Source: Halobacillus sp. Marseille-P3879 | GTDB taxonomy: Bacteria; Bacillota; Bacilli; Bacillales; Halobacillaceae | Assembly: GCF_900240285.1 (NCBI RefSeq) | Contig: NZ_OESS01000003.1 | Span: forward strand, 806,001-870,000 | Direction of reading: 5' to 3' | DNA length: 64,000 nucleotides | In this document: one piece after another, positions 44,005 to 52,747 of the stretch | Numbering within the stretch: position 1 is the first letter of the stretch | Layout of the letters: each line of letters opens with the position of its first letter | Position numbers and translations under genes: made by a program | The notes under the pieces: generated by a model | Told to the model about the DNA's origin: nothing | What the model saw: the letters and a program-made list of their open reading frames with translations, nothing else | Database searches by the model: none

Positions 44005-45108
44005 TCATGTTTGCTGTGAAAGTATATCTTCCAATTGAATATTGCTAATACCTAAACCATTATCTGAAGAAAATAAGATATGACAGCCGTTATAGGTGAT
44101 GCCGCCTTCTAGCGGATCTTCTGCAAGCATAAGCGGCGCATCGAAATCATAACGTATAATATTTCTCTGACTTGCTGCAAAATGGGCTGCAGCGGATATT
44201 CCCAGTTTTGTTTCAATCATACTGCCGACCATACAAGGTACTCCATAAGCCTCTGCAAGCTGGTTAATTTTTCGGGCCTGATAAATGCCGCCAGACTTCA
44301 TCAGTTTAATATTGATTAAGTCAGCACTCTCAGTTTGTAAAACCCTCCTGGCGTCTTCTACAGAAAAAACACTTTCATCGGCCATGATTGGAGTAAAAGT
44401 ATGCTCTTTTACTTTCTTAAGACCTTCGATATCCCAGGCCTTGACCGGCTGTTCCACAAGTTCAATGTTTAGACCCATATCCTCCATTTTTTGAATGGCG
44501 TAGATTGAGTCCTTAACACTCCATCCTTGGTTGGCATCAAGACGTATCAAAGGTTCAGAGCCGACACGGTTTCTAACTGCTTCAATCCGCTTGATGTCTT
44601 TTTCAATATCATCTTTTCCCACTTTGATTTTTAATACATTGAAACCATTGTCAATGTATTGACCAGCATCAGCAGCCATTTGCTCGCGGGTGTTTATACT
44701 AACCGTATAATCCGTTTCAATGGAATGATTGTACCCCCCTAGGAATTGATAGAGAGGCAGACCGCAAATCTGGGATAGACAGTCGTGTAAAGCCATATCC
44801 ACAGCAGCTTTAGCACTGGTATTGCCGACAGCAGCTTGATGCAGGTTTTCAAATAACCTTTCTGTTTCTATTACTCTCTTCCCTAGAATCACAGGTTTTA
44901 AAATACTTTCTATCGTATATTGTATGCTGGCTAAACTTTCACCGGTGATTACATGAGTAGGAGGTGCTTCTCCCCATCCAATGGTCCCGTCCGAACAAGT
45001 CAGTTTCACATAAACAGATTCAGCAACAGTGACGGTTCGAAGTGCAGTTTTAAAAGGTGTATGTAATGGGACAGCAATAGAATATGTATCAACAGCTTGA
45101 ATGTTCAT
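44005..45108 (-). CDS. ykfB: L-Ala-D/L-Glu epimerase
   Basis: Enolase-superfamily dipeptide epimerase of 367 residues that converts L-Ala-D-Glu to L-Ala-L-Glu so ordinary peptidases can use it. KxK acid/base motif in VLKIKVGKDD, metal ligands in RLDANQGW, ELVEQP and ADESVF, and second base lysine in INIKLMKSGG. AGGAAGA before the ATG. Downstream of ykfA by 21 bases. Confidence 0.94.
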   Translation of the reverse strand: MNIQAVDTYSIAVPLHTPFKTALRTVTVAESVYVKLTCSDGTIGWGEAPPTHVITGESLASIQYTIESILKPVILGKRVIETERLFENLHQAAVGNTSAKAAVDMALHDCLSQICGLPLYQFLGGYNHSIETDYTVSINTREQMAADAGQYIDNGFNVLKIKVGKDDIEKDIKRIEAVRNRVGSEPLIRLDANQGWSVKDSIYAIQKMEDMGLNIELVEQPVKAWDIEGLKKVKEHTFTPIMADESVFSVEDARRVLQTESADLINIKLMKSGGIYQARKINQLAEAYGVPCMVGSMIETKLGISAAAHFAASQRNIIRYDFDAPLMLAEDPLEGGITYNGCHILFSSDNGLGISNIQLEDILSQQT

Positions 45109-45129
45109 GTCATTCTTCCTTTCCGTAAA

Positions 45130-46050
45130 TTAAGATACACCGGGCTGGATACTTAATGATCTTGAAACACTCGATAAGGCAGCCTTACTACCGAGGGGCA
45201 CAGCGTAATGAGGCAAACAGTGCCCAATTTTAAATCCAGATAGGACTGGTATATCTAAATCTAAGAAATAGTGGTCTAAAACCTCTTGTAAAGAAAGAGA
45301 CTTTTCCCTCTTTTTAGGAGCAGCCTCATTAAAATCTCCGACGACTACACCTGCTGCTTCTTCGAATTTACCGGCGAGCTTAAGCTGACTGAAGAAGGAA
45401 TCGAGACGGTAAGGTTCTTCACCGGTATCTTCTATTAATAGCAGTCGGTTCTTTGTATCTATTTCATAGGACGAACCAATCGAATTGACTAGCAGGGATA
45501 AGTTCCCACCTACTAGTCTTCCTGTAGCTTCTCCCTCAGCAATTACTCGTAAGGGAGAGATAGATTCGGTGTAGTGAAGGAGTGTTGGTTGAAATAATTG
45601 TGTGAACATCGATTTAGAAAAAGAATCAAAATTGTCTTTGCCAATATCGGAGCTAAGCATAGGTCCGTGAAAGGTAACAAGGCCTGTTTTCTGTCTTATG
45701 GCCGTGTGCAGATAGGTAATATCACTGTAGCCCCAAAAGACTTTAGGGTTCTTTTTAATTAAAGAAAAGTCTATAGAATCAACAATCCGGCTTGTACCGA
45801 AACCTCCGCCTGCGCAAATAACAGCCTTGACTTCTCTATCTGCAAACATCATGTGTAAATCCTGCAGACGATCTTCATCGCGGCCGGCTAAATAACCGTA
45901 TGTACTGGACACATGCGGAGCAATTTTGACATGAAGTCCCAGTTCATTTAAGAAAGGGACTGCCTTATGTAAGAAATGCAAATCAGGAGGACTTGCGGGC
46001 GCAATTACCCCGACTGTATCGCCTGGTGTTAAACGTTTGGGATAGATCAT
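45130..46050 (-). CDS. ykfA: LD-carboxypeptidase (YkfA, S66 family)
   Basis: Serine peptidase of 306 residues in the MccF/LdcA family (S66). Nucleophile serine in FWGYSDITYLH, glutamate in LIEDTGEEPYRLD, histidine in KIGHCLPHYAVPLG. The frame extends to 46107, but those residues read through a stem-loop; the ATG at 46050 has TGGAGG in place. Removes the terminal D-amino acid from murein tetrapeptides or related peptides. Member of the recycling cassette. Confidence 0.9.
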   Translation of the reverse strand: MIYPKRLTPGDTVGVIAPASPPDLHFLHKAVPFLNELGLHVKIAPHVSSTYGYLAGRDEDRLQDLHMMFADREVKAVICAGGGFGTSRIVDSIDFSLIKKNPKVFWGYSDITYLHTAIRQKTGLVTFHGPMLSSDIGKDNFDSFSKSMFTQLFQPTLLHYTESISPLRVIAEGEATGRLVGGNLSLLVNSIGSSYEIDTKNRLLLIEDTGEEPYRLDSFFSQLKLAGKFEEAAGVVVGDFNEAAPKKREKSLSLQEVLDHYFLDLDIPVLSGFKIGHCLPHYAVPLGSKAALSSVSRSLSIQPGVS

Positions 46051-46080
46051 AGGTTTACCTCCATTTGATAAAAAGAGGGG

Positions 46081-46104
46081 AACCCATACGAAAGTGTATG
46101 GGTT
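46081..46104 (-). terminator. Intra-operon hairpin after dppE
   Basis: AACCCATAC pairs with GTATGGGTT across a 6-base loop; on the transcribed strand it is followed by CCCCTCTTTTT. Located between binding-protein gene and ykfA, likely a partial terminator. Confidence 0.7.
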
Positions 46105-46120
46105 CATCTCTAATCTTAAT

Positions 46121-47752
46121 TTATTCTTTTGTAGCCCATTTTAATTCAAGATATCCGACAGGGTGACGGACAATACCATCGACATTATCCTTTTGCAGGA
46201 AGACCTGGTTGTAAAAGTGGACAGGGAAGATTGGCATTTCATCGAATAAAATCTCCTCGGCTTCATACATATATTCGAAGCGCTGCTCTTCATCTGTCTC
46301 TTCTTTCGCTTGAGCAATCAAGTTATCATACTCTTCATTTGACCAACCAGTACGGTTCATAGTTGAATCTGTCGTGAAGCTTTCAAGGAAGTTGATCGGA
46401 TCTGCATAGTCTGCAAGGAACGAACTGCGGGAAAGCTGATGCTCCAAAGCTTTCTGATCCTCCAGGAATACGTTCCACTCTGTATTTTCCAAACTTATAT
46501 CAACATCTAAATTATCACTATACATTTCCTGAATGGCTTCAGCAATGGCCTTGTTCGTATCATCAGTATTGTAGGTAAGTGTTACGTCAGGCAGCTCATC
46601 GTAGCCTTCTTCTTCCATACCTTCTTCTAGAAGCTGTTTCGCTTCTTCAGCATCAAATTCTACTAGGCTGCCGCTCTCTTCACGGAAGTCATTACCATTA
46701 GCATCATTGAATCCCGGAGATACGAATCCGTTAGCAGGCTCTTCTCCCATTCGCGTTACATATTGAACGATGTCTTCCTGGTTCACAGCCTTGGCGAAGG
46801 CTTTTCGAATTTTTTCGTTCTGGAATGGCTCTTCTTCTACATTAAAACGGTAGAAGCTGTTTCCTGCCTGGTCTTCAATTGTCACTTCCTCACTATCCAA
46901 AAGTTCATCAGCCATATCGGAAGGGATTTCAGAGTTATCTAGATCACCGCTGTCATACATTTGATACTCTGTGTTCGAGTCATCAATCATAGCAAAATGT
47001 ACCTCTTCTAATTCTACGGTGTCCGCATCCCAATATTCCTCATTTTTCTCAAGCAGCATTTCACTGTCGTGCTCCCATTCTGCGAGTGTAAAAGGTCCGT
47101 TACCAACAAAGCTGTCTGCTTCGGAATACCATTCTTCATCTTCTTCAGCAACTTGATGATTAATTGGGAAAAACGCAGGGTTAGAAATGATGTTTAAGAA
47201 ATAATTTGTAGGAGCCTTAAGTGTTACGTGAAGTTCTTTATCATCTACCGCTTCCACCATCACATCATCCTCAGACCCATCACCGTTGTTAAACTCTTCT
47301 CCGCCTTCAATAAAATAACCAAGGAAAGCAGCAGAGGAAGCTGTTTCAGGGTCTAACAGCCGTTTCCAGGCAAATTCAAAATCCTCAGCAGTGACATCGT
47401 CACCGTTTGACCATTTAGCATCATCACGAATTGTAAATATATATTCGGTCCCATCTTCAGATACTTCTATGTTTTCAGCTGTGGCTTCTTCCGGTTCATG
47501 CTCCTGGTTTAGTCGTGTCATTCCTTCCATTAAGTTGTTTAATACATTCCAGGAAGCTGCATCAAAACCAATGGGTGGATCAAGAGAGGTTGGTTCCACC
47601 CCATTGTTTAAGAGAAGTGTACTTGTGTCCTCACCAGCCGATTCTTCGCTGTCGTTTCCTCCCTCTTCTTCTCCCGCATCCTCATCAGCAGTACAAGCTG
47701 CTAAGACAACCACGAGCAAAATGCCAAGCAACACGGTTAACCATTTTTTCAT
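46121..47752 (-). CDS. dppE: Oligopeptide/dipeptide-binding lipoprotein (DppE-like)
   Basis: Family 5 extracellular solute-binding lipoprotein of about 543 residues. Signal peptide MKKWLTVLLGILLVVVLAAC with lipobox LAAC is followed by a very acidic linker (DEDAGEEEGGNDSEESAGED). Conserved segments include EPTSLDPPIGFD and WSNGDDVTAEDFEFAWKRLL. The open frame extends to 47851, but the ATG at 47752 with AAGGGGAAGAG begins the signal. Receptor for dipeptides and murein peptides such as L-Ala-D-Glu-mDAP. The acidity of the mature protein fits a saline habitat (inference). Confidence 0.92.
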   Translation of the reverse strand: MKKWLTVLLGILLVVVLAACTADEDAGEEEGGNDSEESAGEDTSTLLLNNGVEPTSLDPPIGFDAASWNVLNNLMEGMTRLNQEHEPEEATAENIEVSEDGTEYIFTIRDDAKWSNGDDVTAEDFEFAWKRLLDPETASSAAFLGYFIEGGEEFNNGDGSEDDVMVEAVDDKELHVTLKAPTNYFLNIISNPAFFPINHQVAEEDEEWYSEADSFVGNGPFTLAEWEHDSEMLLEKNEEYWDADTVELEEVHFAMIDDSNTEYQMYDSGDLDNSEIPSDMADELLDSEEVTIEDQAGNSFYRFNVEEEPFQNEKIRKAFAKAVNQEDIVQYVTRMGEEPANGFVSPGFNDANGNDFREESGSLVEFDAEEAKQLLEEGMEEEGYDELPDVTLTYNTDDTNKAIAEAIQEMYSDNLDVDISLENTEWNVFLEDQKALEHQLSRSSFLADYADPINFLESFTTDSTMNRTGWSNEEYDNLIAQAKEETDEEQRFEYMYEAEEILFDEMPIFPVHFYNQVFLQKDNVDGIVRHPVGYLELKWATKE

Positions 47753-47792
47753 GATTTCTCTTCCCCTTTCAAATTTAAATGGTGTTCCCTTC

Positions 47793-48788
47793 TTACGGTG
47801 AAGCTGTATATTTTTTAGCCCTTTCATCCTGAAGCCAGCAATCCACAGCATGTGTACCGCTGAGCTCTGTCTGAAAAGGATAAACGCGCGAGCATACTTC
47901 CATAGCTTTAGGGCACCTGGCGGTAAAAGGGCAACCTTCAGGTGGTGAAAATAAGTCGGGAGGGGTCCCTGCGATAGGAATTAGTTTTTCTCCTTTCTGG
48001 TCAAGACGAGGTACAGAATTTAACAGTCCCTGTGTATAAGGGTGATTTGGCCGGTAAAAAATCTCCTGCCTTGTCCCCGTTTCAATGACCTTACCGGCGT
48101 ACATGACAGCGATTCGATCAGCTATTTTAGCTACCACTCCTAAGTCATGCGTAATTAAAATTATTGAAACGCCGGTCTCCCGCTGGATTTTTTGGAACAG
48201 CTGCAGAATTTGAGCTTGAATCGTGACATCTAACGCAGTGGTTGGTTCGTCAGCAATAAGGAGTTCAGGTTCACAAATTAATGCCATCGCAATCACGATA
48301 CGCTGCCTCATCCCACCGCTGAATTGGTGGGGATATTGCTTCATCCTCTCCTCAGGATTAGGAATCCCTACTAACTTGAGCATATCAACCGCTTGCTTAT
48401 TAGCTTGAGTGGAGGAAATATTGCGGTGCTGTTTCAATCCTTCTGTCAGCTGATTTCCTATTGTTAAGGTAGGGTTAAGGGCTGTCATAGGATCTTGAAA
48501 AATCATCGAAATATCGACACCGCGTATCTTTCTGACCTGCTTGTTCGACAGTTTGGTCATGTCATTTCCTTTAAAATGTATCGAACCTTTTTTGATCTTG
48601 CCGGGAGGGGAAGGGATCAGTCTCATAATACTGTTTGCTGTTACGCTTTTTCCGCAACCGGATTCGCCGACGATCGCAAGGGTTTCTCCTTTGTATAACT
48701 CTAAATCAACTCCACGCACAGCCTGGACTTCACCTCCGTAAGTAACGAAGGAAACGTGGAGGTCGTTAATATCAAGAATTTTTTCCAT
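47793..48788 (-). CDS. dppD: Dipeptide ABC transporter ATPase
   Basis: OppD-type ATP-binding protein of 331 residues: Walker A GESGCGKSV, signature FSGGMRQRIVIAMAL, Walker B LLIADEPTTALD, and the cysteine-containing C-terminal CPFTARCPKAMEVC. GGAGGTAACC lies before the ATG. Partner of the YkfD ATPase. Between dppC and dppE. Confidence 0.93.
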   Translation of the reverse strand: MEKILDINDLHVSFVTYGGEVQAVRGVDLELYKGETLAIVGESGCGKSVTANSIMRLIPSPPGKIKKGSIHFKGNDMTKLSNKQVRKIRGVDISMIFQDPMTALNPTLTIGNQLTEGLKQHRNISSTQANKQAVDMLKLVGIPNPEERMKQYPHQFSGGMRQRIVIAMALICEPELLIADEPTTALDVTIQAQILQLFQKIQRETGVSIILITHDLGVVAKIADRIAVMYAGKVIETGTRQEIFYRPNHPYTQGLLNSVPRLDQKGEKLIPIAGTPPDLFSPPEGCPFTARCPKAMEVCSRVYPFQTELSGTHAVDCWLQDERAKKYTASP

Positions 48789-48792
48789 AAGG

Positions 48793-49746
48793 TTACCTCC
48801 TTAACTTCGGATCGAGTGCGTCCTGTAGCCCGTCACCTAATACGTTAAAAGCAAACATAGTAGCTGATATGAAGAAAGCAGGAAAGAAAAGCCGCCACCA
48901 GTGTCCTGAGAGAATGGTACCCAGAGCATCATTAGCCATAACTCCCCAGCTGGCAAATGGAGACTGAATCCCCAGCCCGAGAAAACTTAAAAAGGCTTCA
49001 GCAAATATAGCTGTAGGTACAGTTAACGTCATTTGAACAATAATTGGTCCCATCGTATTTGGGAGAAGGTTTTTTCGGATGATCCGCTTTGTTTTCGCTC
49101 CAAATGACTGGGAGGCGAGCACAAATTCATTGTGCTTGATCTGCAGCACCTGCCCGCGTACAATTCGTGCCATTCCTACCCATCCAGTAACCGTTAATGC
49201 TACGATTATGGTTAATAAGCTTGGCCCCATAACGACCAGGAGCAGGATAACAACGAGTAAGTATGGCAAACCGTATAGAATTTCAATAATACGCATCATC
49301 ACGCTGTCTGTACGGCCGCCTTTGTAGCCTGATATCCCTCCATAGGTAACCCCTATAAAAAAATCAATTAAAGCCGCCATCAGCCCAACAAACAAGGAAA
49401 TGCGTGCTCCGTACCATGTTCTCGTAAACACATCCCTGCCCATATCATCCGTTCCAAACCAGTGGGTGGCGGAAGGAGCCTGGTTTTGGTTGGATAATAT
49501 TTGATCAGAGACAGAATGAGGGGAGAGGATCGGCCCGAAAATCGACATCAGCCCGAGAAAAATTAGAAAGACGAGTCCAGACATGGCTAATGTATTTTTT
49601 CTAAGACGGCGCCACGCGTCCTGCCAGTAAGATAGAGAAGGACGGACGACGGTTTCTGCTTCTTTTTCATCTCGTTCGATAGGTTGAAACCAATCATCAG
49701 GTATATCTTTTTCTTGAGGTTTCTTTTGTTTGGTTAATGGAAGCAA
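48793..49746 (-). CDS. dppC: Dipeptide ABC transporter permease (DppC-like)
   Basis: OppC-type membrane subunit, about 317 residues: one N-terminal helix (LAMSGLVFLIFLGLMSIF), a large outside loop and five C-terminal helices. The EAA-like loop is SFGAKTKRIIRKNLLPNTM. Start is uncertain: an ATG at 49764 overlaps dppB by 17 bases, but AAGGAGG lies right after that ATG and is placed for the TTG at 49746, two bases past the dppB stop. I prefer the TTG. Confidence 0.88.
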   Translation of the reverse strand: MLPLTKQKKPQEKDIPDDWFQPIERDEKEAETVVRPSLSYWQDAWRRLRKNTLAMSGLVFLIFLGLMSIFGPILSPHSVSDQILSNQNQAPSATHWFGTDDMGRDVFTRTWYGARISLFVGLMAALIDFFIGVTYGGISGYKGGRTDSVMMRIIEILYGLPYLLVVILLLVVMGPSLLTIIVALTVTGWVGMARIVRGQVLQIKHNEFVLASQSFGAKTKRIIRKNLLPNTMGPIIVQMTLTVPTAIFAEAFLSFLGLGIQSPFASWGVMANDALGTILSGHWWRLFFPAFFISATMFAFNVLGDGLQDALDPKLRR

Positions 49747-49747
49747 A

Positions 49748-50680
49748 TCACCCACCTCCTTCATCGTGAAGTTTTATTCGTGGGTCCAATAACCCGTAGG
49801 CAATATCAACTAAGAACAGCATAAAAACAAGAAAAGCACTATAGAATACGGTCGTGCCCATAATGACAGGGTAATCCCTCTGATTTATACTTTGGACAAA
49901 ATATTTGCCCATGCCTGGGATAGCGAAGATTTTTTCGATAACAAAAGTTCCGGTAAGAATTCCGGCCATCAGTGTCCCTAATATAGTGACAACGGGCATA
50001 AGGGCATTTTTTAAGGCATGCTTCACCACAACTTTAACAGGAGAAAGTCCTTTGGCACGCGCTGTTTTAATGTAATCCTGAGTTAATGTTTCAAGCATAC
50101 TCGAACGGGTAAGACGTGCGATGATCGCCATGGGTCCTGTAGCAAGCGCAAGGATAGGAAGGACCATGTGGGCAGGTGAACTCCAGGTTGCTGCAGGGAA
50201 GATGCCTCTGTTCACAGCAAGTTCCTGAATCAGCATTGTAGCAAGGACGAAGTTTGGAATCGAGATTCCAAGCACCGCAATCGTCATGGCAATGTAATCG
50301 ATCACTCCATTATGTTTCAATGCCGCAAATACGCCGAGGGCGATTCCTGATACTATAGCAACTAAAATCGTCCAGATTCCAAGTTCTGCAGAAATGGGGA
50401 ATCCCCGTCCTAATAGCGAATTCACCGTTTCAGTCGGTTGTTTAATCGATGGCCCGAAATCAAAAGTAGCGATCGATTTTAAATAAAGCCCATACTGTAC
50501 AATTAAAGGTTCATCTAAATTGAAGTGGGCTTCGAGGTTTTGCTGAACTGATTCATTCGTTGTCCGTTCCTCGTTTAATGGTGAACCAGGCAGTAAATTC
50601 ATAAGAAAAAAGGTTAAAGTCGCAATGATTAATACGGTTACGACCATTAGTACGAATCGTTTCATTATGTAGCGAGCCAT
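49748..50680 (-). CDS. dppB: Dipeptide ABC transporter permease (DppB-like)
   Basis: OppB-type membrane subunit of 310 residues with six helices and the loop ARAKGLSPVKVVVKHALKNAL, the ATPase-docking EAA segment. N-terminal MKRFVLMVVTVLIIATLTFF is typical. AAGGGGGACC precedes the ATG. Follows dppA by 12 bases. Confidence 0.93.
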   Translation of the reverse strand: MARYIMKRFVLMVVTVLIIATLTFFLMNLLPGSPLNEERTTNESVQQNLEAHFNLDEPLIVQYGLYLKSIATFDFGPSIKQPTETVNSLLGRGFPISAELGIWTILVAIVSGIALGVFAALKHNGVIDYIAMTIAVLGISIPNFVLATMLIQELAVNRGIFPAATWSSPAHMVLPILALATGPMAIIARLTRSSMLETLTQDYIKTARAKGLSPVKVVVKHALKNALMPVVTILGTLMAGILTGTFVIEKIFAIPGMGKYFVQSINQRDYPVIMGTTVFYSAFLVFMLFLVDIAYGLLDPRIKLHDEGGG

Positions 50681-50692
50681 CTGTGGTCCCCC

Positions 50693-51517
50693 TTAACTAA
50701 ATGTTGTCCGCATGGCAAGCTCCGTCATCACGAGCATAGCCTGATAGGCTTCCAGTATATCTTTTGCCTGAAATGAAACGATAGTAGAATTGGGTTCAAG
50801 TTGTGTTCCAGGCATCAAGTTCGCCCATTCTGCCTGACCATAGTTTGCAAATTCAATTCGCAGCATTGGAGAAGGCGGCGGGGTTAACGGTTTGATATTG
50901 TTTAAGTTATGTATGGCATCAACGGTTTTAGCCTGCAGCAGTTCTCCTGCCTTTTTCGGGGACAAGGTTTTTACAGACGACCTTGAAATGCTTTCTTTTA
51001 CAGGGGCTGTCACTACATTTGAAATAAGCTGTTTTGCCTCATCTGCTACACGGTCATCGCCTGCGACCATGATTAACGGGACGTCGTAATATCCGGCTAC
51101 ATATGCGTTTAATCCTAATTCACCTACGGCTGTATCGTTTATGTAGAAGTTTCGCACCCCAAATGTCATGGAGTGAGACATAACCCCTGGTTGATCAGCA
51201 CGGGCATGATAACCCAGGAAAATAGCCCCGTCACAACTATCATCAAGTCCCTGGACCATTGAATAAGGCTTAACATCTCCTGTAATAAGGAGGGCTTCAG
51301 GATGCAGCTCGTCCACTAGAAGGTTATTCATTTTCGAGTGACTATCGTTTATTAACACTTCAGTGGCTTCCAGATCAAAAGCGGATTGAATCACGGCATT
51401 GGCTTCATTGGTCATAATTCTTCGAGCTCGTTCGTAGTTATGTTTGTCGGAATCAACAAAAGTCGCGTCAGGTAATCCTGTAATTCCTTCCATATCGACA
51501 GATAGATAAAGCTTCAT
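50693..51517 (-). CDS. dppA: D-aminopeptidase DppA (M55)
   Basis: Zinc D-aminopeptidase of family M55, 274 residues, known in B. subtilis as a barrel-shaped decamer active on D-Ala-D-Ala type peptides. SVDMEGITG near the N-terminus supplies metal ligands (Asp, Glu), and further ligands are in NDSHSKMNN and FLGYHARAD. The frame is open to a TTG at 51532, but MKLYLSVDMEG starting at the ATG 51517 is the usual N-terminus. The ribosome site GGGGCG is weak. First gene of the operon, with a CodY-like box 34 bases upstream. Confidence 0.93.
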   Translation of the reverse strand: MKLYLSVDMEGITGLPDATFVDSDKHNYERARRIMTNEANAVIQSAFDLEATEVLINDSHSKMNNLLVDELHPEALLITGDVKPYSMVQGLDDSCDGAIFLGYHARADQPGVMSHSMTFGVRNFYINDTAVGELGLNAYVAGYYDVPLIMVAGDDRVADEAKQLISNVVTAPVKESISRSSVKTLSPKKAGELLQAKTVDAIHNLNNIKPLTPPPSPMLRIEFANYGQAEWANLMPGTQLEPNSTIVSFQAKDILEAYQAMLVMTELAMRTTFS

Positions 51518-51550
51518 GTTGCTGCGCCCCAATCTTTATGTAAAATTAGT

Positions 51551-51565
51551 AATTTTCTAATAATT
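51551..51565 (-). promoter_or_regulatory. CodY-like box before dppA
   Basis: AATTTTCTAATAATT matches the CodY consensus AATTTTCWGAAAATT at 13 of 15 positions. It lies between dppA and the divergent strand. CodY control of dpp is established in B. subtilis, so the site is plausible; the -10/-35 boxes could not be fixed. Confidence 0.65.
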
Positions 51566-51597
51566 CTATCAACATTTAACAAAAAAGGCAATCTGAA

Positions 51598-51780
51598 TTG
51601 AAAAAATATGACGAGAAAACGTTGTTAGTAATGAAAAAGTTTTTTAATGTGTTATTTACGTTGTCTGGATACGGCGGAAAATTCCTTCCTAAATGGATCG
51701 TTGTGAAAAGACAGTACCACCGTTTCAGAAAATATGATTTAGGGAATAGATTTGAGGTGAGCAGCTTAAGCTATAGATAG
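51598..51780 (+). CDS. Possible small basic protein (doubtful)
   Basis: A 60-codon frame beginning with TTG after a weak site (AAAAAAGGCA). The predicted protein is basic (many Lys, Arg, Tyr) with no membrane helix or known motif. It ends 34 bases before the PAP2 gene, in the same direction, so it could be an upstream operon member, or only leader sequence. I do not recognise it, and the absence of a good start lowers confidence. Confidence 0.28.
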   Translation: MKKYDEKTLLVMKKFFNVLFTLSGYGGKFLPKWIVVKRQYHRFRKYDLGNRFEVSSLSYR

Positions 51781-51814
51781 CTCACAGTTTTATTTACGGT
51801 GAGGAGGAGCGGCC

Positions 51815-52510
51815 GTGCTGTTTTCAGGGACCAAAGTATCGGACCTCTCTAAAACGTCAATCATCATTATAGTAGTGGGATTATTAATTGTAGGTAGTGG
51901 TGCTTACCTTTTTACGGAAATTGGCGATGAAGTTCTAGAACAGGAGAAATTCGCAGTAGATGCTGTAGCATCAGATATAGTAAACGAAAGACAGTCCCCC
52001 TGGCTGTCAACTGCTATGGGATGGATTACAGAAGCAGGTTCCGTGAAAGTGATTACAATCCTGTCTATCATCTTATTTGCATGTTTACTGTTCGCGGTGC
52101 CTATAAGCAAATGGGCAGCTGTCTATTTCGCTGTCAGTATGATAGGGATCAGCCTCCTTACTAAAGGATTAAAGGCATCATTTGGACGTGAAAGGCCTGA
52201 CTTATTAGAACAATATGACGGAACGGGGTTCAGTTTTCCAAGCGGCCACACTACTGGATCGGCCGTCTTTTATGGATTTATGATTTACCTGGTCGTAATT
52301 AGTCCTTTGTCGAAGACAGTTAAATGGCTTATTAACGGATTATTAATACTTGTTATTTTATTGATCTCACTAAGCCGTGTATATTTAAGTGTCCATTATT
52401 TTACCGATATACTCGGAGGACTAGCATTAGGGTTCTCCTGGCTGCTTATATGTATTGCTGCATTGGAAATTATGCTTTGGCGGGGAAGAAGAAAGAGTCT
52501 GACGAAATAA
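51815..52510 (+). CDS. PAP2-family membrane phosphatase
   Basis: Phosphatidic-acid-phosphatase type 2 protein of 231 residues with about six membrane helices. The three catalytic motifs are all present: KASFGRERPDL (motif C1), PSGHTTGS (C2) and SRVYLSVHYFTDILGG (C3, with the His nucleophile). Acts on lipid phosphates such as undecaprenyl pyrophosphate or phosphatidylglycerophosphate at the outer membrane face. GTG start after GAGGAGGAG. Followed 18 bases later by a YqaE-like gene, likely co-transcribed. Confidence 0.9.
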   Translation: MLFSGTKVSDLSKTSIIIIVVGLLIVGSGAYLFTEIGDEVLEQEKFAVDAVASDIVNERQSPWLSTAMGWITEAGSVKVITILSIILFACLLFAVPISKWAAVYFAVSMIGISLLTKGLKASFGRERPDLLEQYDGTGFSFPSGHTTGSAVFYGFMIYLVVISPLSKTVKWLINGLLILVILLISLSRVYLSVHYFTDILGGLALGFSWLLICIAALEIMLWRGRRKSLTK

Positions 52511-52528
52511 CAGAAGGGAGATGATGTT

Positions 52529-52696
52529 ATGCTTTATATTTTAGCCATATTTCTGCCGCCCCTGGCTGTATTATTTACAGGACAATTTGGAAAAGCCTTA
52601 TTAAACCTGTTACTTACAATGATTTTCTTTGTTCCGGGGGCCATTCACGCCGCTGTGGTGGTCAAAGATCATTACGATAAAAAGAAAGCACATTAG
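52529..52696 (+). CDS. YqaE/Pmp3 family small membrane protein
   Basis: A 55-residue protein with two membrane helices separated by a short loop. The N-terminus MLYILAIFLPPLAVLF and the second helix LLNLLLTMIFFVPGAIHA match the Pmp3/YqaE (UPF0057) family, whose signature is the LPP-x-hydrophobic start and PGxxHA end. The tail is basic (KDHYDKKKAH). AAGGGAG precedes the ATG. Such proteins protect membrane potential under salt or cold stress in yeast and plants; the bacterial role is less clear. Its stop codon lies inside the terminator stem. Confidence 0.88.
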   Translation: MLYILAIFLPPLAVLFTGQFGKALLNLLLTMIFFVPGAIHAAVVVKDHYDKKKAH

Positions 52697-52719
52697 GCCT
52701 AAGCCCAATGTGCTTTTTT
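52685..52719 (+). terminator. Terminator after PAP2-YqaE unit, overlapping the stop
   Basis: AAAGCACATT / AATGTGCTTT stem with an inner GGC-GCC pair and a T-run. The YqaE stop codon is within the left arm and loop. The reverse strand is A/T-rich enough to also help end the queCDE message. Confidence 0.85.
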
Positions 52720-52747
52720 AAGTTCTATCTGCAGCTTTGTTTTGTAC

